Origin: Sweltsa coloradensis | Taxonomy: Eukaryota; Arthropoda; Insecta; Plecoptera; Chloroperlidae | Direction: 5' to 3' | Assembly: GCA_024449915.1 (NCBI GenBank) | Contig: JAMZAV010000161.1 | Coordinates: 992,001 to 1,056,000, forward strand | Length of the DNA stretch: 64,000 bases | Shown: positions 46,269-64,000 of the stretch, piece after piece | Position numbering within the stretch: the first letter of the stretch is position 1 | Layout: every line of letters starts with the position of its first letter | Notes under the pieces: model-generated | What the model was told of the DNA's origin: nothing | What the model saw: only the letters and a program-made list of their open reading frames with translations | Database searches by the model: none | Translations under genes and position numbers: made by a program

Positions 46269-47024
46269 CTAGGAAACGCTAAGTCCGCCCTGATTGGATG
46301 TATGCCCTCTTTAACAGGGTTAGACGTGGATATTTCTTAGGCAAGTGCTTTTTTTGCACTACGCATTGTAGGTATGTGTCAGTTCTTTTGGTATCGTAGT
46401 CGAATCGGTATTTTACCGAAAAACTAGTTTGTACATTAGTTTATTTCTTAGGATTCTGGTAGAATTTTTCCGACTTTTTCTTTGCAAAAGTACTACATAA
46501 CATAACCTTAATGTCCATGTATAATTAAAGTAATAGCCCACCGTTTGGTCAGAATTGAACAAATTTGGCAGTAAATAATCGCACAATAATCAAACAAAAC
46601 GTATATTAAAAGCTTATTCGTCAATCGGACACTTTTCAAATTTTTATCTTTCAGAAAGCATACAATAAACCTTTAATGTCCGTGTGAAAAGCAACTTGAT
46701 GCTCCCACCTGTTGCGTCAGAATTTGAACCAAATGGCGGATAAATATCACTAAGGTTTCAAAAATTTGAAAAAAATGAATAGGTAACATAATGAGAAATT
46801 TTTCGATTGTAACTAAAACGTGGCAAGTCTAATTTCAAGAAAAGAAGGTCGTGGTCAAATTTTCATCAAGATCGCGATGCAGTTTGACCTTATTAAGCAA
46901 CAAGAGACAACGATAAAACAAAAGAAGAAAACAACAAACTAAACAAAAAACAAAAAAAACAACGGAGCTAAATTTTTTGGAGAGTCGGTGAAATTGAAAT
47001 CTTCGCTTCACTCATCCAATAATA
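46269..47024 (+). mobile_element. Helentron-like interspersed repeat, copy 6
   Basis: CTAGGAAACGCTAAGTCCGC on the left, CTTCGCTTCACTCATCCAAT on the right. The inner part carries two diverged units (TTTTTCTTTGCAAAAG... and TTTTATCTTTCAGAAAG...) matching the inside of copies 1 and 3. Confidence 0.6.
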
Positions 47025-47029
47025 ATTTT

Positions 47030-47905
47030 GTTCTTAGGATACCTGTCGTCCTGTCCATTGACATATTGCCACACCTACATAGGACGAAAGATCGTAAAAG
47101 AATGTCCAAGTTATTCTTTTAATGATCCCAAATCCGGTATTCGTCATTGACTGTTCCGTTGGCTGGAATCGAACTGACACCGGATTGTTAAAAAGAAAAT
47201 ACCTAAGTGTGTACCGGTACTTTTTAGTTTTAAATCTCAATGTCAGCCATACAGTGTTCGATCACTAGGAAAACAAATTAGTGAATTCTGCTCTTCAATA
47301 ACTTCAAAAAATAGTTCTTTGAAGAAGAAACGATTTTTCATTAAATAAATCGATTTTAATTAAACATAAAGTCATTATTTAATGAAAACGTAAGCTATAG
47401 CAAATGCAGACGCTCTTGTAAACCTACAGATATAGTAGATCATCGTTACAAGTAAGACGACTTTCATGCACGGATTCTGTACACGCCACCTTCAATCTTG
47501 ACAGAAATTGTTTCCCTTGTTTTTTTTAATTACAATATGGGACTTTAAATTATTATAGGTTTCAAAATTTTGACAAGAAAGTAAACATATATATGAATGG
47601 GTTGTCTAAGTTATTCATATAAGCACAGCTAATTTTAAATTACATCAATGAATTGAACAGTGGCCTTACTAAGGGCCCTCAGTCGTGGGAAGCCCAGAGG
47701 ACCTTTATTTCTAAGTCAACAAGATGATGTCATACTACAATAACTAGTGTAGTGTTTGACTATCGGCAATGTGTAATAAGTTGATATTATCGGATGATGT
47801 CGTCAACATGACGTCTGTACGTTTGGTATGGTATTGGTAACTACAAAATAATGAAAGATATGATAAGGTTGGTAAAGAAATGTATAATATATGTTTTAAT
47901 ATTAC
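47030..47905. other. No gene seen
   Basis: A weak minus-strand tRNA-like patch at about 47155-47185 (GGCTGGAATCGAACTGACAC). Nothing else. Confidence 0.3.
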
Positions 47906-47911
47906 CGACAG

Positions 47912-48125
47912 TGTTGGCTCGAGCATAAAGCGCGCCACTCTGATTCGGGAAGTCCCGGGTTCGAATCCCGTCAAGACCGGAGATCCTGACTGGAGGTTTT
48001 TTTCAGTCGTTAATGCGAATGCAAGGGATTGAGTCCTCTTAAACATCCATAAGACATTTCTTCATTGTCGTATCTCCAATATAACAATAGTTAGACACCC
48101 GAGGAGGGGCATATACATTATGATG
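47912..48125 (+). mobile_element. tRNA-derived SINE family S, copy 2
   Basis: Head with GTTGGCTCGAGCATAAAGCG, CCCGGGTTCGAATCCCGTC (intact B box), then GATCCTGACTGGAGG, CAGTCGTTAATGCGAATGC, GATTGAGTCCTCTTAAAC and ACACCCGAGGAGGGGCAT. Best-preserved promoter of the three family S copies. Confidence 0.85.
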
Positions 48126-48129
48126 AATA

Positions 48130-49408
48130 TGTGAATGTTCGATGTTGGCAAGCTATTTGTTTGGTACCAGGCTCACTTTTCTAAAAGTTGGCGACCAGCG
48201 AAATAACATAAAATTTATTTTTCTACCTTGACTCTGCTTTCAATTTTATAAAACAACAAGTAATTGTCGAGTACAGATAAACGTTAATATGAGTCAAAGG
48301 TAACGATAAATTAGTTAATTAATTGCACGTGTTAGCTGTAGTACATACTCGTTATGTCAGCGTGTCAAAAGCTAATAAGGTTAGTTTTCTGTTTAATCTA
48401 GGCGTTGTATTTCTGATTTCCAGAGCTTTATAGTTGGCCATAAATAATGTGTATGACCACAAAGTTGTTTTATTTCTACTGCAAAGTGTGGCATTATATT
48501 TTGTCAGTGCCGTGTGTTCGTTTGTGTTGTGAATTAGTTCTCGAGCTCTCACGCAAAAGTTTGCGGTATTTACATCCAGTTTTTTCGGCAGTTAGTGTGT
48601 TTTAAGACATTTAAAAATAAAGCAAAGCAGTCTAGTGCGAGTTAATGATAGAAGTAAGCTCAGCAATTTGATTAACAGCGCAACACAATCTATCGAAGTG
48701 CATTCTTAATGAAGAGTGCTCTTTCTTTTTATGAGTCAAACAATATCACACAAAACTAAAGGGTAAAATAAATATATTGCCACGCTATGGCAACGAATCA
48801 GATAAAATATTACAACATAGAAGAAGATGATTTTTTTAAAACTATATCCTGAGTGTACATTACAACAATTTCATGACACAATTACATTTCGTCACTGCGT
48901 TCGTCTAAACTAAAAGTGATTAAACTATTTACCTGTTACCATAATGTTTGTTTTGTATTTAAACAAATGATTTAAATTGATAAGTAACCATAATTGATAA
49001 GAAAGCATCGTGTCTATCTATGTTACAACACAGAAGTAAATAGTAAATAGTAAAATAAGATGGTAGGCCTACCATATTGTAGAATGGCCAGTACTCAAGC
49101 TTTTAGTATAGGCTTACCTGATGATGTCAACTACATAAAATGATTTTGCTCTTCTTCGTTGATAAGCAAGATTAAAACTAATAAGGCTTTAATTAACTAC
49201 GTGTATTTAATATATTGTGTGGCTCATACAATAAGAAACATAAGTTTCTAATAAAATAAATAAAAAGTTTCTATAGCACATTTGAAATGTTGCCTGATCA
49301 AGTGACCAAACAACTTCCGAAATGTAAGGCGTATAATTGCTATCTAGAGGTTGCATCCAGAATGTTGTCGAGTTGACTGTGAATGTCTTGTTCGTGAGTT
49401 GGGGGGCT
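48130..49408. other. Upstream region of the IR gene
   Basis: AT-rich, no ORF. The promoter of the IR gene should lie here, but no TATA box or initiator could be assigned with confidence. Confidence 0.3.
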
Positions 49409-62226
<12,818 letters not shown>

Positions 62227-62346
62227 GTACGTCAACTTTCATCTCCATTCATTGCACTTAAATTGTATCAACATGTTCATTAAAATAAATAATAATGTTA
62301 AATTCGGTATTTCATAAATCATTATACATTATTAACTATTGTTTTA

Positions 62347-62432
62347 GCCTTCCGCGGTAGCTTACGTGATTGGGACACAGGTTCAAAGTGTATGTCCCTA
62401 AGAGGACGCGGGATCGAATCCCGCATAAGGCA
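62347..62432 (+). tRNA. Class II tRNA-like sequence (Leu-like), probably pseudogene or SINE head
   Basis: GCCTT...AAGGC acceptor (five pairs, then two mismatches), ACAC/GTGT anticodon stem around a loop containing CAA, variable arm GTCC-CTAAGA-GGAC, and T arm GCGGG-ATCGAAT-CCCGC. The combination is class II (Leu-like). The enlarged anticodon loop and acceptor mismatches argue against a functional gene; a related fragment lies at 11918. Confidence 0.5.
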
Positions 62433-62439
62433 CGTGTTT

Positions 62440-64000
62440 TTGTATCCTTCGCTCTCATTTATTACCAGTCGTCGTCTCGAATAGAAATATTGCAATATTG
62501 ACCATAGATACTAATTTAACCGTACATAGAGACATAAAAAAATATTTAAAACAACTATTGTCCAGTAGTTATTATTGTGAGCCTGTATTATATGTTTAAT
62601 CGAATTTTTATGTTGTACTGTTTTTATAAGCTTACCTTATTTTTAAATTTTAGGCCTGATTACGCTTGTGGTAAAATTTTAATAAAATGCAGCAAAGCTA
62701 AACTCAAGAAGGTATAAATGTGCATTTAGAGTGTACCCAGTCAGTAACTAAACTGATTATTCATTGGAGCACTATTAATTTTAGAAGACTTACTGACATG
62801 GTTACAAAATTCGACGTAGATGTGCAGAGTAGATATTTAAAATCAAAACAATATATTAAATTAATGTACTAACCGGAATGAGACAAATTTGGCAGTTGGC
62901 ACACAGCTGTTCGCACGGCCAAAAAGCATCGACGTGTATAAAACTTTGCAAATTTGTCAATAAAGCATTGTATGGGACAGCCCTGAAGTCGTAGATATTT
63001 TAAATTTTGTCAGAAAAAACACGAATATAGTAAATTCTTTACTTTTTAACAAAATCATCGAGTAAAAAACTTTTTTGTTTTTTTAAGTATGACCGTCGTG
63101 CCCTGTACTTCCACTTCCGTGACAACTTTTGTTTTAAATTTTGTTAGGATTTCCGCTGTAGGATGTTATTACTTCGACTAGATTTAATAGGGAATTAAGG
63201 TGCTAGAGCAATTTTGTAGGGAATGTTCGAAGACTCAGTCCCAACATTGAGTGAACTACAATGAGCACACATACTCATAGGTTACTGCACTTCTAAGGGA
63301 CTTTGCCCAAAATGCAATGTTGTGCGATCTGCGACCTGTGATTATATTATGTTTTACTGTACGACGGCTGTATTTTTAGCTATGCTAGCCTACCTACAGA
63401 AAAGAGGGCATTCAGTCACATGCTCGTGTAAAAACAATGTTTTTGTCTAAAAAGTATTGACGAATTTCATTTCAACACGTGATGTTATTTGATTCCTTAC
63501 AAATCCAAAGAAAATTTGCTAAAAAAACATAACAAACCTTATTTCAAGGCAAAACTATTAATATTCATAGCTTTAGTTCTCTACACATAATAAAGTTTCG
63601 TTGAATCTGATATACATTTCTCTTCTACAACCCTGGTACATCATTATCGGCAAAGCAACTCAATCTGCGTTCTCTAAAATAATGTCAACTCCCTCAGTCT
63701 TCCTTCTCTCTCTCTCTCTCTCTCTGTCGCTGTCTTATCACACTCTATTTAGTTTGTTACCTTTCCCGCGCTCATACAACCCTGATAGACAAGCTTCCTC
63801 TACCGTTCACCCAAACAAACCCCCCATCATAGAACGCCACGCGTTAATTCAACCAATGTGTTAACCAAGCATTGTTATCATACATATTCCTATTGTTACT
63901 AATCGCATTTTTAAATTTTCTTCATATTTAAAAAAATTATTTATACCCATTCTTACAACTCGCTTTTTGAAACAGTATTTTTTAAATTCTTTCTTTAATA
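62440..64000. other. Downstream intron sequence, no exon found
   Basis: If the IR gene continues, this is intron 9. No segment encodes the expected M3 helix. A TC microsatellite lies at 63704-63726. Confidence 0.35.

Noticed and set aside
49337..49408. Upstream in-frame extension of IR exon 1
   Set aside because: No ATG in it; the leader peptide fits the ATG at 49409.
62654..62720. Possible tenth IR exon after TTTTAG at 62654
   Set aside because: It would add KPDYACG then non-IR residues; no M3 helix follows.

Overview
The window is animal nuclear DNA: AT-rich, intron-bearing and packed with transposable-element debris. The only convincing host protein gene is a variant ionotropic glutamate receptor (IR), a protostome chemosensory family. 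Together with the non-LTR, hAT, MITE and SINE content and the very frequent octamer TAGGCCTA, this points to an arthropod, most likely an insect. A hemipteran is my guess from memory of similar repeat texture; nothing in the window proves it.

Layout. 0-16.1 kb: nested DNA transposons (four hAT-type elements with 8-bp duplications, a pogo-like element, a TA-flanked element), non-LTR 3' fragments, four Helentron-like repeats, and a compact hammerhead ribozyme at 2747-2788. 16.1-21 kb: mostly featureless, with one tRNA-derived SINE. 21-29.3 kb: large hairpin elements, then a four-layer nest in which an old LINE (family A) was entered by a LINE family B copy and by a TA-flanked long-inverted-repeat element, which itself received a second family A LINE with a 516-codon reverse transcriptase ORF. 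31-41.9 kb: several MITEs, one split by a hAT element and a Jockey/CR1-like LINE, and another Helentron-like repeat. 42.7-46 kb: five minus-strand exon-like blocks with consensus splice sites, three of them tandem paralogues, leading back to a GC-rich block that looks like a first exon; I infer a minus-strand transcript, possibly noncoding.

49.4-62.2 kb: the IR gene on the plus strand. Nine exons with matching splice phases encode 550 residues and then run off the 3' side. They give a signal peptide, N-terminal domain, S1 ligand half-domain, M1, pore loop with CQQG, M2 and most of S2; M3 and the stop are outside the window. Exons are strikingly GC-rich against AT-rich introns. One intron uses a GC donor, and a MITE ends within about 12 bases of the exon 3 splice acceptor. 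The introns hold SINEs, including a 5S rRNA-derived one, and hairpins.

LINE family A copies end in an (AAT)n tail after a small 3' stem-loop; family B copies end in a (CAT)n tail. The autonomous LINEs and the missing transposases would have supplied the machinery for the many nonautonomous copies.
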